A stretch of 64,000 nucleotides of DNA from the NCBI GenBank assembly GCA_030674185.1, contig CM060306.1, forward strand, positions 48,105,132-48,169,131. The letters run 5' to 3'. The position numbers and the translations under genes are program-made. Below the pieces are notes generated by a model. That model was not told the DNA's origin and did no database searches. It was given only the letters and a program-made list of their open reading frames with translations. Shown one piece after another: positions 28,601 through 38,642 of this stretch. The stretch's first letter is position 1; every line of letters begins with the position of its first letter. The stretch comes from Monoplex corrugatus. Its lineage: Eukaryota; Mollusca; Gastropoda; Littorinimorpha; Ranellidae.

Positions 28601-31416
28601 ATCGGAAGATCTGGATGCAAGTCTTTCTGGGAACTTCACACCTGGTGGAAGATGGATGGAGATTTTTCCCATCTACCAGGTTAACATATGTGCAGGCCTG
28701 TTTGGACCCAAACCTCCTTTACGCACATACACATGCAGAACATCATATGTGCATGTTAAAAATCCTGTAAATAACGTCAGTGTCTGGTGGCTTGTGAAAA
28801 CATGAAAATACCCAGCGTACATGTCCAATGAAGATGGAATCTGCAAAGTGTGTAGCAACAAATTGCCTACACAATGTGGGCAAAACAATGTGCATACATG
28901 CGTCTGAGAAAAGTCATAATAATAATGAATTTTTCTTTCTTGATTAGGAAAAAAAAAAAAATTTCCACCACTTTTGACAAGTCAATGATAGCGTTTTGCA
29001 AGTGCAGGAAGTTCCAGTCAACAGCTGTCAGTCAACTGCAGGTGATTGCTGTTGACCTGGATGATACAACTGTTTGTGTCGCTCTTTTCAGCAATAGACA
29101 TGAGCCTGACTGATGGTGAGATTTAAAGTTTGGGCCATCCCATGCTTGTATTATACTGTGACATAGCTGCACAATAGCTGTCCAAGACCAGTGCAGGGTC
29201 TGCAGTCTGGCTGGACAAGCAGTGTTATTTCTGCTCATTATGCCACTGGCATAACGGGCAGAAATGAATGTTCTCCACTTCTGTCTGTTCTGCGCCAGCC
29301 TGTATATCTTCCAAAGACTCTGGAAGCCCGTCACTCAGTGTAATGTTGGGTTCTTCTGTTGCTCTTTCCATAACAAGTCAATTTTTTTGACACCAAGTGG
29401 TTAACTCTTGCCCAACCCTAAAACAAGAGGACCAGTGGATTGTTCTTTGGCAGGTTTTATACTTCAATAGGACTGCCTACCCCTATTTTTTGGCTTTCCA
29501 GGGGAAACAAAAAGGGGGTGGGGCCCAGAGACCAATTTCCATGGACACACATAATGACAAGTGCACCTAATCTTAAATGTCACTTATCTTTATTTATACC
29601 ATGTACAAAAACATGAGTGAACAGTACTACTGTTTGAAAGACACAATACACACGACTGGCCAATAAGAGAATGAGTACTTCTTCTTGTGCACCATGAAGT
29701 CACTGTCAATACAGGACTGTGCTGCACAAAGAATCACCATGATCAACCTTTGCTTGAGATTTCAGCTGGGCTATAAGCAATATGATACGATATGATATGC
29801 TTGAGATTTTACGGTCACAGAAAACTGGATTCCTGAGATAAATCCCCTATTTTGACTGTTTTCCGGCTAAACATAGTAGACAGACTTGCCTTCAATCGGT
29901 CCAGCTTGAGTGACCCTACCAGTAAGCAAAGCTACTGTGATCACAGCTCTAGGGGTTCCCTAAGTGCACAGGCTCCCTGACCACAGCAAACTGGTGATCC
30001 TTCAGGCACCTGTTTTACTGGTGTCTTAGATGGGAGTGAAAGGGTCAATGATCTAAGATGACAATAAATGGGTTAATCTATGACTTGTCAATACTGTTGC
30101 ATGCTACAGTCTACAGCTGTCATCTGTTGTCAAGTGTCAAATACACAACACACACATTCACTGATTCAGTGACAAGATGAAACTTTCAAATTGAAATAAC
30201 AGGGATAACTTACTGTTTGCGCAGCGCTTCTTCATGAATCTTGTTACAGACACCTGTGTAACAGAACAGACAAAATATAACTTTTCTGCTTCTAACAAGA
30301 ACAAAAAACCCCACAAACCTATCAAATTAATAATTTCTATAAATAAAGTAGACAGAATAAACAAATACTGTAAATACACTAAATTGTACCAAGGTTTTGA
30401 CAACCAAACCATCTGACTGCTGACTTTGGATCACATAATTTATGTGACTGACAGCAGTGCTCAGGCATCAAATCTTGATCCTTATGAATGTTTTTTTCTC
30501 AACTTTAAACTAACATATTATAGATGGAGACAACTGAACTCTTCAACAGTTCAAGGGGCTTAACCACTAGACCGCCCCATCACGGCAATTCCCGTGAAGT
30601 TCCGCCTACCCCGAATATGGCCCCGTCACGGGATATTCCGTGTGCGTCATAGTAAGACTTTTCCAAGCTCTATTTTAAGACCAGGGGTTCCCAATTCACT
30701 CCAATCACAAAGCTTAGTGTGTCTGCTATTAATATTTATAAAGCGAAGGATCCAATGAGATTAAAAGGGGTCAGTCTGGGCTGTTACCTAAACCACCCCC
30801 TGCAACTTTCGAGCTCACTGATCATCATGGCGGACGAAGAAACTCAACCTGGCCGAAGCGGGTGAAACGAAAGCGAACAGCAAAAGATTACAGTGACTTT
30901 GTTACCACTGATGATAAGAAAGTTCTACAATTGATAGAGGACGACGAATTTAGTCGTTATGACGAAACTGCTATGTCAAATGGCTCGCTGGAGTCGAACC
31001 AACTTTCCAGAGGAGCGGAGGGGGTGTGTCAACATCGCAATTACGAGAATAGTCCAGCAAGAGGAGAGAGAGCCCGAGTTGGAGGCTGTAACTGACCCAG
31101 ATTTTGAAGAGGGTGAAGGCCAGTCAGGAGAACAATGGCTCAGACGGGGGAGAGTGAAACTGGACACAGTACAAGCGTCGTCTGCTACAGCTTACATCGG
31201 AACTGACACGGTGGAGCAGCTTGCTCGTGGTCAAGCCACCACGCGTCTACCGCGAGGGCAGGCCATTGGCAGAAGTACAGGTATGACCCATTGTTTGTCT
31301 TGTGTCAGTGTGTTGATAAATGGAGTGTTATCGCGGAGCTGTGACTGCAAAAGAGAAGACTTTGCCGAATGGGTGTGTGGGCGTGGCACTGAGTGTGTTT
31401 GTGTCATCACTGTACT

Positions 31417-31455
<39 letters not shown>

Positions 31456-31487
31456 CTGTGTGTGTATGTGTGTCTATATGGTTGTGT

Positions 31488-31569
<82 letters not shown>

Positions 31570-31648
31570 TGAAACAAGACTGAGTGAGAACTAGTGTTGC
31601 AGTGGTGCATGTGTCAATGTAGTTGTGTGTTGTGAGAGAGAGAGAGAG

Positions 31649-31712
<64 letters not shown>

Positions 31713-34700
31713 TGTGTGTGAGTGTGTGTGTTGTTTCCAAGCACAAGGATGTGAACCTGATTTTTTTTTATATCCACAGGTGGTACCAGAGACTGTGAGA
31801 CCAGAGGCAGGGGACAGGGAACTTCTCAGCGGAGAGGGAGAGGTGCAGTATTAGACCAGCCCCTTGTGCCACCTAACAACACCCAGCCAGATATTCCACA
31901 GTTCACAGGGGAACCTGGCCTGAAGATTCAGCCTGATGGGGACAGACCTGTGGACTACTACCGGCTCTTCCTCAACAACGAGATGCTTGACAAACTTCCC
32001 TATCACCCTGGAGAAGACTGTCAGAAAGCTTTCCTCTGACAGGAGGTGCAAGGTGTACAGCAAGAGGGGCATCAGGAAAGAAACCAACTTTGTGTGTGGA
32101 TATTGTCCTTCGAACCCATCTCTTTGTGTGCAGCCTTGCTTCGTGGCGTACCACACCAAGAAAAACTACTAGTTGCTGACTGATGCCCTATGTAGACACA
32201 GTGTGTGTATGTATTTTTCATCTGTGTGTTGTGTGATGTGCTATTGCAAAATTTGTAAAAAAAAAAAAAAAGAAAAAGAAAGAAAAAACAACAGTGACAC
32301 TGAAAACTCTTTCGAGTCGCAAAGTGTGTGTGTGTAGATATGAACATGTATTTGGTGATTGTGATTCTTCTTGGACAGAAGGTATGGAAATACATTTTTC
32401 ATTATCATTCTTTTGCTTTCTGACAATAATTCAGTTTTATTATTCACTGTTTTTCCCTTTTTTTATACTTATATGATATCATGTCTAGAATAGTGTAAAA
32501 AGAATAAATCCTGTTTCATTGGACATAAACTTTCATCTGTCCTGTTGAATGGATGTGTAATTGTGATCAGTGTATAGAGGATTCAATTACCTTTCAGAAA
32601 AGTATTAGTTTTATGGACTTTTATTGAGTAGTTTTTGTGTCAGAATTTTTTTTAAATTATTACCCTCCGTGATGTAATATGGCCTGGCAAATAGTGTTTT
32701 CGGAGCTAAAAAAGGGCATAGCAGCGAAAGGGTTAATCGGGTTCCCGGTCCGGCACTGGTAAGTCGGGGGAATTTTGCTTGTGATTAAACAGGTATGATG
32801 GGGTGTTCTATAATGTTCAACACAAAATCTTGGTAAATCTATTTCTCTGTGCCATGAGTTTCCATTACAATAACATGCATTCCTCATTATTATGTTTTCT
32901 TATGTTGTATGTTCAAAGAGAAAATGCAGACCTATTACTCTGTGCCAATATTCTCTATATATATAATATGCTGAAACTTGATGGGGTGTTACTCATGAAA
33001 AAGCAGACCCCTGTTTGTACATTTTGGTGTGCTGGTGATTTTAAAAACAAATTTTTCTTATATAGTTATATGACCAGAAACTGCATACATTTTTTTTTTT
33101 TAAATCCACCAGAAGGTCAAATATAGCAAAACATCAAATCCAAACCTTTCAACATAAGTCATACTCCCAGTTACAACAAAAAAAGCTTTACATAAATTTG
33201 TTTTTACAATCAAATTGTTTTATGTGGGAAAACAATATCAGACACATTGTCAGTCAAGCAACTCTGTGACTACACTCTTTCTGCAATAAAACTCACCTAA
33301 ATCGGCTCTTGTGTTTGTGAAAAGCTCATGAGGGCAGAAACCACACAAAAAATACTTGCACACCTGCAAACAAAAACAAGTTTAATCAACAAAATCCTGA
33401 AAAAATGGTCATGCCATATGAAAACAAAAAATATATGTATTTAAGACATGAAGTTCATTTCCCAGCACCTCCAGACACATTCGCCGATTCAGACTTTTCA
33501 TACTACAAAAAGTAATTATCGCAAAATTTTGATAGATATTCAAAAGATGTAACAAACTGATGATCAACAGATATGGGTCAGAACCAAGACCCAGTAGAGT
33601 GAGCCACTTTTTGTTTGTTTGTTGTCACAACAGATTAACCACGTGAAATTTGTGCTGCTCTCCCCATATCAATATGGTTCTGTGACACCAGGGTTTTTTT
33701 TTTAAAAAATTTTTTTATATATAAAACAAGATGCAAATAATGTGTAAGTACGTGACTGAAGCCAGTGAAGGAGCTGAATCCACTTACCTAGATGGGCTCT
33801 GAATGGCTGACACAGGGCTGATGTTTTCCTATCAAACTCAAAATGAAATCTTGGGTTGTAGTTAGCTTTAGGCTTTAATGCTGCCTATTCTTCAATTCAT
33901 GAAACTGTTTTCAAATACCTTCTGAATAAATTTATATGTGTACATTGTCTTTGTATTTGCATTTATAACTACAAAATTTTGCATGAATACAAATTATAAC
34001 TACAAAATTTTGCATGAAGCATTATCTAACATGTTATCTGATCTAAAACTAGCATCATATCCAAACGAAACCATTGTTTCAACAATTCTTTCATTAAAAT
34101 GTAGAGAAGTTACATAGTGGCAAACATTATGGATTATCTATGGAATTTCACTTAAGGCATCTGTGTTGCCATGAAATTTTTAAACGTTTAAGAGACTCAG
34201 TTTATCACCTTACCCAAAAGAATAGCACCACTACCCAACAACCATTCAAGTTTTGGGGAGGTGGTAGGAGTCCAAGTTCACCTGAAACCTAAGTCAAATA
34301 AAATGGAACCTTCGAGCTCTCTACTACTCTACACTTCTGTCTTAAGTAAATTTATGGGAACTCTTAAAACTTGAGATACGAGTTTTCTTAACTCACTCCC
34401 TACTAGGCGATTTGGAATTTAACATTCCTCTGTATACTGGGCGTTTGTATAGGTTTTTTAAAAAAATCATTAAAAAATAACGGCTATACACATATTCTTT
34501 TAATTCTGACACATGATTATCATCATATTGAACAAGCATTTTCCAAAGTTTCAAAGCTGTAACCTTTATGGTACTCTTTTTGTTGCCAGTTGTAAAACAA
34601 GGTATGTTTTCATGGTAATGAAAATGAGGGTGATCACAAGAGCATATACGGGAAATTCTCACTGTTCTTGAAAAGAGGACTGTTTTTCACATAAATCACA

Positions 34701-35307
34701 TTGGAAATACCAGTAGAGAGTAAACAATAACTAATTGAGAGTTTCTATTCCCTACAAATAAACTAAAATCAATAACTTACTACTGATAACTTGTCGATTT
34801 GTCATTTCATTTTTTTGTACAGGTGTTTAAAAAAATCATAAAAAAATAATGAGGAAACACACACTCTTGAAATTTCCACACATGATTATTGTTTGATTGA
34901 ATAAGCATATTACAGAGTTTCAAAGTTGTAACTTTTACAGTTCTCTTTTTGTAGGTGGTGATGAGAGTAAATATGTTTTTGTGACAACAGTTTTCCACAT
35001 AAGTCACATTGAAAATCCCAGTAGAGAGTGAACAATGGCTACCTGAGATTTCTACTTTATACAATTCAGCTAAAGTCAGCAAAATGCTGCTGACTACTTG
35101 GCGATTTGTAGTCGGCTTCAGCATACCAAGTGCTTGAATGGAATTGGAAAATTCATGAAAAATATTAACAAAGCACACATTCTTGAAACAGTAACATATG
35201 ATTAATGTTTGACTAAATAAGCACAGCACAAGGTTTCAAAACTATAACCTCAACACACAGACACACACATCCAGACACACACACCATACAAACACATTCA
35301 TACATAC

Positions 35308-35345
<38 letters not shown>

Positions 35346-38300
35346 ACAACACAAGTCACACACACAGTACACAAGTGCCACACACAGTACAAACATCACA
35401 CACATAACATCACATGCACATAACAGTGCAGATGTATACACACACACACACACACACATATCACACACTTATCCACATCACACACCACACACACACATAC
35501 ACACACACACAAACATATACACACACACTCACATACACCACACAACCACCACACAACCATCACACACACACACACACACATGCATTTCATTCACTGCTGT
35601 TCCATTTTAAAACTATTTTGCTAGTTCCCCTTATGCCTGAAGGCTTTGATCACTGAATCTCTTTGTTTCATCAACCATGTGCTTCATAATCAGGTCACTG
35701 AATATTTGGTCAAAAAATGAATGGGGGCGTGGTCTGTAATGCCATACAAGTTTAGCCTATGTGTTTTGCTGTCTGTGTATGGAGGAATAACTGAAAGGAA
35801 AACACACACACACATAAAATCTTCAAGCAGACATTCATCACGAAACAACAAAACCAACCTCTGTCAGATCAGCTAGTGGGCTATTTGCATAAGTACCGCG
35901 CTACGAAGGCCACTGGTACACACTGTGTCACTCACCACACCCACCCCTCTCTTCCTTTCACCTTCTCTGTCGGACACATTTTCATCAATTCCATCCCTTC
36001 TGATGGGCTAAAACCACTTTCTTCATACTGTTCTGCATCTTCAGAGTCAGACCCTCGGTAAGAATGACTTTTTTGCCCGACATAAAGTGCAAACATGTCT
36101 TGTTCGACCGCTGTGAGCGCAACTCGTTTGCAGCTGAGACGCCATTGCTCTCTGTGGTAAACAGGAAAGGGGTCAGCACAAAGATAGCTCTGTGGCTGAC
36201 CGGTCATAGGTCACTCGCCACGTGCAGTGGTCAAATGTTACTCTGTGGTAATGAGGCTTTAGCATGACCCACTTCAATTTCCACTACACAGCACTCTGTC
36301 AGTGGAAATTTTTGAAGGTCAGATCCGTATATCCGGCCCTTAGTAAGGAAGCACTTCGCCGAGCCTGTCCGCATATCCAGCTGTTAGAGCTGAGTGAATT
36401 AAAGCTTGTTCTGATAAGTAATCAATGAACAGGTAAACCATCGTAATTATTATGAATTCATTGAATTGGTTTTCATTATAAGTATTATCTGGAGTCTGTG
36501 TGAGACAAATTATGACCCACAATTCCAGTAGCTGTGGAGATTTAGTGATCTGAAATCAAGTTCTTAAGATTCTAATATAATTGTGAATAAAAACCTCACT
36601 CCTCAGACCTACTAAGCATATTTTTACTACTGTGTAATTACCATTTCCTATTCTGACTGATCATTGTTTTTCAGCTGAAGTATTATTTGGAGTCTGTTTA
36701 GTAAAACCAAAGCAAGAATTCCAACAATTGGGAAAATACATAACTTTTGTTTTAGGACTATCCCTAACCTCTAATTTTTGAATATCACTAGACATCCCTA
36801 GCCTCTAATTTTTGAATGCCACTCGACAATCAATTAATCTTAATAAGTAATTAGTAAAATAATCATAGTTTTTTTCAAAATGCAAACCACCTGGAGTCTA
36901 AGACTGTAAGAGTGTGTGTGTGGAAAATTACAAGCCAGAAGCTCCTATGGCAGTTATACTTACACTGTTGTTACAGCACTTGATTTTAGGACATAAATTT
37001 CAGTTAGGTGGATTAAATATTTTCAAAATGTTTGCCCTTCACACCGAATTCCTGAAGCAAAATAAATGTGCACACACACACACATTAAGAGAAATAAAAC
37101 TTATACAACAACAAATAGAACAATAAAAAAGAAATAGACAAAAAGCCAACAAAACAAAATGCACAACCAATCAAAAGCCAACAGATATTTAGTTCAGTAC
37201 CACTACAGACCAAGCCAACAGATAAGATGTGGCTGGTGATCCGATGGAAACAAAAACAAGCTTTAAAAAGCTGCATATTAACCATCTTTGTGCATAAAAC
37301 TGCCAACTGTTCTGCAAGTCAACTGTTCTGCTAGACTAATGAGCATACAAAGTCTCACCAATGCTAAAATTTCTCACTATTTGTGTTACATGTATCTACA
37401 CACACACATATGTGTACACATTCTCTCTCTCTCTCTCTATCTCCCCTTCTTTCAATGGTTTCATGCTCTGTCCCTTTCTCTCCCTTACACACACCCACAC
37501 TTTAAAAGCAAGTGATTAAAACTATGACAGGAGAAAACTATTGCAGAATGACAATAAAGTAATTTGCAAAACATAACAAACGACCGATTGGACTAAAATA
37601 AATTTCGGTTATGTACAACTACAAGCAAAAAGATAATGATTATAAATGTATATCAAACTAAAGAATTCTCTTTAACTAACACAGAAAATCCATGTAAACT
37701 TTGAGATCAATCATCTACTTTTACATTTTCGTGTTATCACCAGATTTTCCGCTCCCACCACCCTGATGAAAGTCTCCAGAAGAAAGTTAGACCACCGTTG
37801 TTGTATAATCATCATCATCATCATCAATATCATCATCATCATGTGCCCTGCCACGTGGTGTTGGTGATCATGGCCCTCCATATGAATCTATCCTTTGTCA
37901 ATGCAAGTACATCTCCCAGCCTCTCCGTTTTCACCGCAAATCCAATATTTTCTCACTGGGTCTACCTGATGTTCTCTTTCCCTCCAGCTTTCATGTTGTG
38001 ACAGATGCTCTAATTTCTCTTTCCTCATACAATGGCCCATAAATGTTGCTTGTCTTTTCCTAATCTTCTTTATTGATTTTGATCTCGTGCCTGCCTCCTC
38101 CAAGACTATCTCGTTTGTTTTCTTTGCTGTTTAAAACCACATTTCAGTTGCCACTTTTATTGTACATAACAATAACTTATTCTGCTAAATATTTTAGTCA
38201 TCATGATCATCATAATATTTATTATAAACAGAATTTTACTATTTTTCGGGGCAACATGTTGGGCTAGTGAAAATATCTGCGGGCTAGATCTTAAAATCTA

Positions 38301-38642
38301 CAAGCCCGGTTGGCTAGTAGAAAATTTTAATCTTCTCTAGGCCTGCTTAAGCGACATGGATCTAGTTGATGACAACGTGATTGTCTCTATATAATAGCCT
38401 ATAAATATTATTCTACGACTCAGCAGTCAACTGCCTAGGCGTTCATTACAAAATCTGTACAAGCTACAATCTGCTATCATGAATCGATTAGGTATAGCAT
38501 AGATTTAATGACGGTAAAGGTGTGAATGACAGCTCACTGCATCATCTTCCCATTGAAGCTCAGGAGGTCTTTCGTTTGGGTCAAAGTTTCGAGTTCGACC
38601 CATCAACTGATCCAAAATTGCAGCTGCAGCACTGGTCGCCAT
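17700..38642 (-). CDS. LUC7L3: LUC7L3/CROP-like U1 snRNP-associated splicing factor, 10 coding exons
   Basis: Luc7-family proteins bind U1 snRNP in the nucleus and help select 5' splice sites. Ten coding exons read on the minus strand give about 410 residues, close to vertebrate LUC7L3 (about 430): an N-terminal helix (start MATSAAAAILDQLMGR), a CCCH finger (VCKYFLCGFCPHELF to CNKIH), a charged coiled coil (YQESSRFERMGYEEEF, EELGSEGKVEEAQ), a C2H2-type finger (MEVCEVCGAFLI to GEHVSGKQHAGYA), an Arg/Glu/Ser-rich RS tail and an acidic C-terminus ending GDT. The GAFLI and GKQH residues favour LUC7L3 over LUC7L/LUC7L2. Most junctions are GT-AG and keep frame; the joins between exons 4 and 5 and between exons 9 and 10 are one base out with the best donors, so a weak donor, a missed microexon or an error is possible there. 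The gene is divergent from eRF3. Confidence 0.9.
18185..19000 (-). mobile_element. LINE-A copy 1 (RT fragment), in LUC7L3 intron 9
   Basis: On the minus strand it reads LLWYADDTIVIAENEKTT (catalytic YADD), VDKFKYLRTALSPDDRCTLE, IRRRALECYVEPILLYRCEA and the family C-terminus ending at the ATGCGG..AGGGCACATGATG tail near 18205. It is 5'-truncated, with frameshifts. It belongs to the same family as the copies at 25.6, 37.8, 48.9 and 63.1 kb. Confidence 0.82.
19419..19521 (-). CDS. LUC7L3: LUC7L3 coding exon 9 (RS domain)
   Basis: It encodes RRSRSRSDQSRSSHRSRSRS then RAEKKVPAAETEIA, a continuation of the RS domain in frame with exon 8. The donor GTATGT leaves phase 0 whereas the terminal exon needs phase 1, so the downstream junction is not resolved. 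Confidence 0.78.
19800..20010 (-). mobile_element. SINE, family 2
   Basis: Read on the minus strand it has a tRNA-like head (GTCAGACTTGCAATCAGG, GGGTTTGATCCTG as B-box-like), then GGTCAACATGTATGCAGACC, ACATGCAGAACATCAAGTA and TGTCAGTGTTCAGTGGCTTA. The body is shared with the 8.6 and 28.6 kb copies. Confidence 0.75.
20509..20760. repeat. Long compound GT / GTGC microsatellite
   Basis: About 240 bases of GT repeats grade into GCGT and GCAT units. It lies in LUC7L3 intron 8, about 180 bases past exon 8 in transcript order. Confidence 0.97.
20940..21208 (-). CDS. LUC7L3: LUC7L3 coding exon 8 (Glu/Arg-rich helix and RS start)
   Basis: A 269-nt exon encodes MQKKMVLDEREQKRQQ, a long E/R/D/H alternating stretch and then RSRSRSEGHRSRERRRSGS. 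This is the single charged helix leading into the RS domain. The donor is GTTAGT and it ends in phase 2. Confidence 0.88.
21366..21700 (+). mobile_element. tRNA-derived SINE, family 1
   Basis: GCTGTGGTTAGCACCATA (A-box-like) and GGTTTGAATCCCCATCAG (B box) are followed by the body CATTGTGGGATATTCAGCCC and GGGGCCTGGTTGATGCCAGG. It matches the minus-strand copy at 4.09-4.39 kb. Confidence 0.75.
21966..22130 (-). CDS. LUC7L3: LUC7L3 coding exon 7 (second zinc finger)
   Basis: Fifty-five codons contain KKMEVCEVCGAFLI and GEHVSGKQHAGYARV, the C2H2-type second finger diagnostic of LUC7L3. It is phase 0 at both ends, with acceptor TGTACAG and donor GTGAGA. Confidence 0.95.
22566..24118. repeat. 46-bp minisatellite, about 34 copies
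   Basis: The unit contains ATTACACCACAAGGCC and TTTCTTTTCTTTGTC with occasional 1-2 base variants (ACTGCAATC, ATAACTAAAA, ACCATAAGG). The period of 46 is not a multiple of three, so the long frames through it are not coding. It occupies most of LUC7L3 intron 6, between exons 7 and 6. Confidence 0.97.
24466..24561 (-). CDS. LUC7L3: LUC7L3 coding exon 6 (coiled coil)
   Basis: Thirty-two codons encode AEELGSEGKVEEAQDVLKL then CDQLKEEHTQIQN, almost identical to the vertebrate EELGSEGKVEEAQ segment. The donor is GTGAGT, phase 0 at both ends. Confidence 0.93.
24992..25370 (+). mobile_element. pogo/Tigger-like element, 5' end only
   Basis: It starts CAGTGGCGCCTCAGGATATG directly after TATATATA (TA target) and repeats TACGAGC-type motifs, the terminal pattern of Tigger elements (CAGTGGAACCTCG class). 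An ATG at 25260 opens MSSTVTPLLLPITSLKLAT followed by a possible donor GTAAAG. No transposase core or 3' end is present. Confidence 0.5.
25448..25634. repeat. CA/TA microsatellites with a duplicated LINE piece
   Basis: Alternating CA and TA arrays are interrupted by ATGGACAGCATAGAAAACAA twice (25530 and 25605 regions). The second copy continues into LINE-A. Confidence 0.9.
25604..25945 (+). mobile_element. LINE-A copy 2, 3' end, in LUC7L3 intron 5
   Basis: It is a 3'-terminal fragment with one open frame: KRQATFTGHFMRKGDLEHLV, GKRAPGRPREKMLDGLAEWL, RDRDRWKSMIANAMRQGT. The TGA stop at 25910-25912 is itself the first unit of a TGATGATAATAAT tail. Confidence 0.85.
25946..26190. repeat. TATATAGCGC repeat element and microsatellites
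   Basis: GCTTTTATATAGCGCTATTC (from about 25942) followed by CTGTATACAGACTCACTGCG resembles the element at 48.2 kb (TTTTTGTATAGCGCAT). TA, CA, ATG and GA simple repeats follow at 26089-26188. Confidence 0.6.
26565..26641 (-). CDS. LUC7L3: LUC7L3 coding exon 5 (coiled coil)
   Basis: It encodes EWNALSEKEENINILTDKI then NELVNQ, matching EEKIQVLTDKI of vertebrate LUC7L3. The acceptor is TTTACAG and the donor GTAAGG. The 5' junction phase is unresolved (see exon 4). Confidence 0.82.
27653..27796. repeat. Tandem duplication, 72-bp unit
   Basis: Two copies share AATTTGGATGTTCTACTGTA and the GATCC(A/C)TCTCTAT start, spaced by 72 bases, with about 8 differences. Confidence 0.9.
27863..28001 (-). CDS. 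LUC7L3: LUC7L3 coding exon 4
   Basis: It encodes YQESSRFERMGYEEEF through DKRIRRGHQRLAL, colinear with YEKSSRF and RIRRGHARLAL of vertebrate LUC7L3. The obvious donor GTAAGT at 27857-27862 leaves phase 0, but exon 5 needs phase 1. A weak alternative GT seven bases downstream would restore frame. Confidence 0.88.
28505..28835 (+). mobile_element. SINE, family 2
   Basis: A tRNA-like head (GGCAAGATGTTGGATTTCCA, AGATCTGGATGCAAGTC) is followed by AGGTTAACATATGTGCAGGC, CACATGCAGAACATCATATG and CGTCAGTGTCTGGTGGCTTG. It lies in LUC7L3 intron 3 in antisense to the gene. Confidence 0.75.
29040..29340 (-). mobile_element. Possible LINE 3' fragment
   Basis: The minus-strand frame VTGFQSLWKIYRLAQNRQKW then RTFISARYASG resembles the A-x-DRxxWR end of LINE ORF2 proteins. 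It is short and weakly supported. Confidence 0.3.
29751..29809 (+). mobile_element. 35-bp SINE tail insertion with 12-bp target duplication
   Basis: TGCTTGAGATTT occurs at 29751-29762 and 29798-29809. Between them 35 bases read CAGCTGGGCTATAAGCAATA and a TGATACGATATGATA tail. The same GGCTGGGCTATAAGCAATAT end occurs at 44.3 kb, so this is an extremely 5'-truncated retroposition. Confidence 0.8.
30214..30253 (-). CDS. LUC7L3: LUC7L3 coding exon 3 (end of CCCH zinc finger)
   Basis: A 40-nt exon encodes GVCNKIHEEALRK, which supplies the last Cys and the His of the CCCH finger. It splices in frame to both neighbours, with donor GTAAGT. Confidence 0.9.
30564..32732 (+). mobile_element. Internally deleted piggyBac-like element (pB-1), in LUC7L3 intron 2
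   Basis: TTAA occurs at 30560-30563 and 32733-32736. The ATG at 30827 (MADEETQPGRSG) is followed one frame over by KRKRTAKDYSDFVTTDDKK, an acidic N-terminal region. After a GT-rich intron-like stretch, exon-like sequence from 31781 reads the typical piggyBac start of the DDE part (PQFTGEPGLKIQ, RPVDYYRLFLNNEMLD), then jumps to the Cys-rich end RRCKVYSKRGIRKETNFVCG, CFVAYHTKKNY with TAG at 32170-32172. Almost the whole catalytic core is missing. The terminal inverted repeats are weak. Confidence 0.78.
31419..31730. repeat. GT microsatellites inside pB-1
   Basis: GT arrays at about 31419-31453, 31493-31567 and 31650-31730, with a GA run at 31635-31650. Confidence 0.95.
33297..33363 (-). CDS. 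LUC7L3: LUC7L3 coding exon 2 (first half of CCCH zinc finger)
   Basis: The exon encodes VCKYFLCGFCPHELFTNTR then ADL, carrying three cysteines of the CCCH finger. The acceptor is TTTGCAG and the donor GTGAGT; it is 67 nt and ends in phase 1. Confidence 0.92.
34389..35252. repeat. Three degenerate tandem units of about 310-380 bp
   Basis: Units start near 34401, 34782 and 35090, each with a TTGNCGATTTG block, an A-rich AAAAAAATCAT stretch and then ACATGATTAT and AGTTTCAAAG-like blocks. The third is cut off by CA repeats at 35253. The minus-strand frames of units 1 and 2 are alignable (TALKLWKMLVQ versus TTLKLCNMLIQ), but there is no known domain. The left edge is TTAACTCACTCCC, a piggyBac-like end. 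Confidence 0.75.
35253..35582. repeat. CA-rich complex microsatellite
   Basis: CA repeats with CACACATC, CATACA and CACACCACA variants over about 330 bases. Confidence 0.93.
35930..36398 (-). mobile_element. Probable piggyBac-like 5' fragment, in LUC7L3 intron 1
   Basis: TTAA at 36399-36402 is followed on the minus strand by TCACTCAGCTCTAACAGCTG. A leader then reaches an ATG (MASQLQTSC) near 36142, with an overlapping acidic frame (GSDSEDAEQYEESGFSPSEG) as in piggyBac N-termini. The other end is not identified. Confidence 0.4.
37809..38135 (-). mobile_element. LINE-A copy 3, 3' end, in LUC7L3 intron 1
   Basis: The minus strand reads KKIRKRQATFMGHCMRKEKL then shifts frame; its ATGATGATG tail lies at 37809-37843 (ATC on the plus strand). 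The RC of GTTTTCTTTGCTGTTT at 38117 corresponds to WTAKKTNE of the family. Confidence 0.78.
38235..38345. repeat. GGGCTAG-rich repeat fragment
   Basis: GTTGGGCTAGTGAAAATATC, GCGGGCTAGATCTTAAAATC and GGTTGGCTAGTAGAAAATTT recur within 100 bases. It looks like the end of a dispersed DNA element; no class is assigned. Confidence 0.4.
38538..38642 (-). CDS. LUC7L3: LUC7L3 coding exon 1 (start codon)
   Basis: This exon holds 35 codons beginning MATSAAAAILDQLMGR and ending WEDDA, matching the conserved Luc7 N-terminus (LLDELMGRDRN in vertebrates). The start ATG is at 38640-38642. The donor is GTGAGC and the exon ends in phase 0, continuing into VCKYF of exon 2. Confidence 0.88.

Noticed and set aside
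29401..30076. A further piggyBac-type element between TTAA sites
   Set aside because: TTAACTCTTGCCC on the left is suggestive, but the right end does not form a convincing inverted repeat and no coding trace exists.
35932..36207. A host gene encoding an acidic 91-residue protein on the minus strand
   Set aside because: The acidic stretch, the MASQ-type start and the nearby TTAA end fit a piggyBac N-terminal remnant better.
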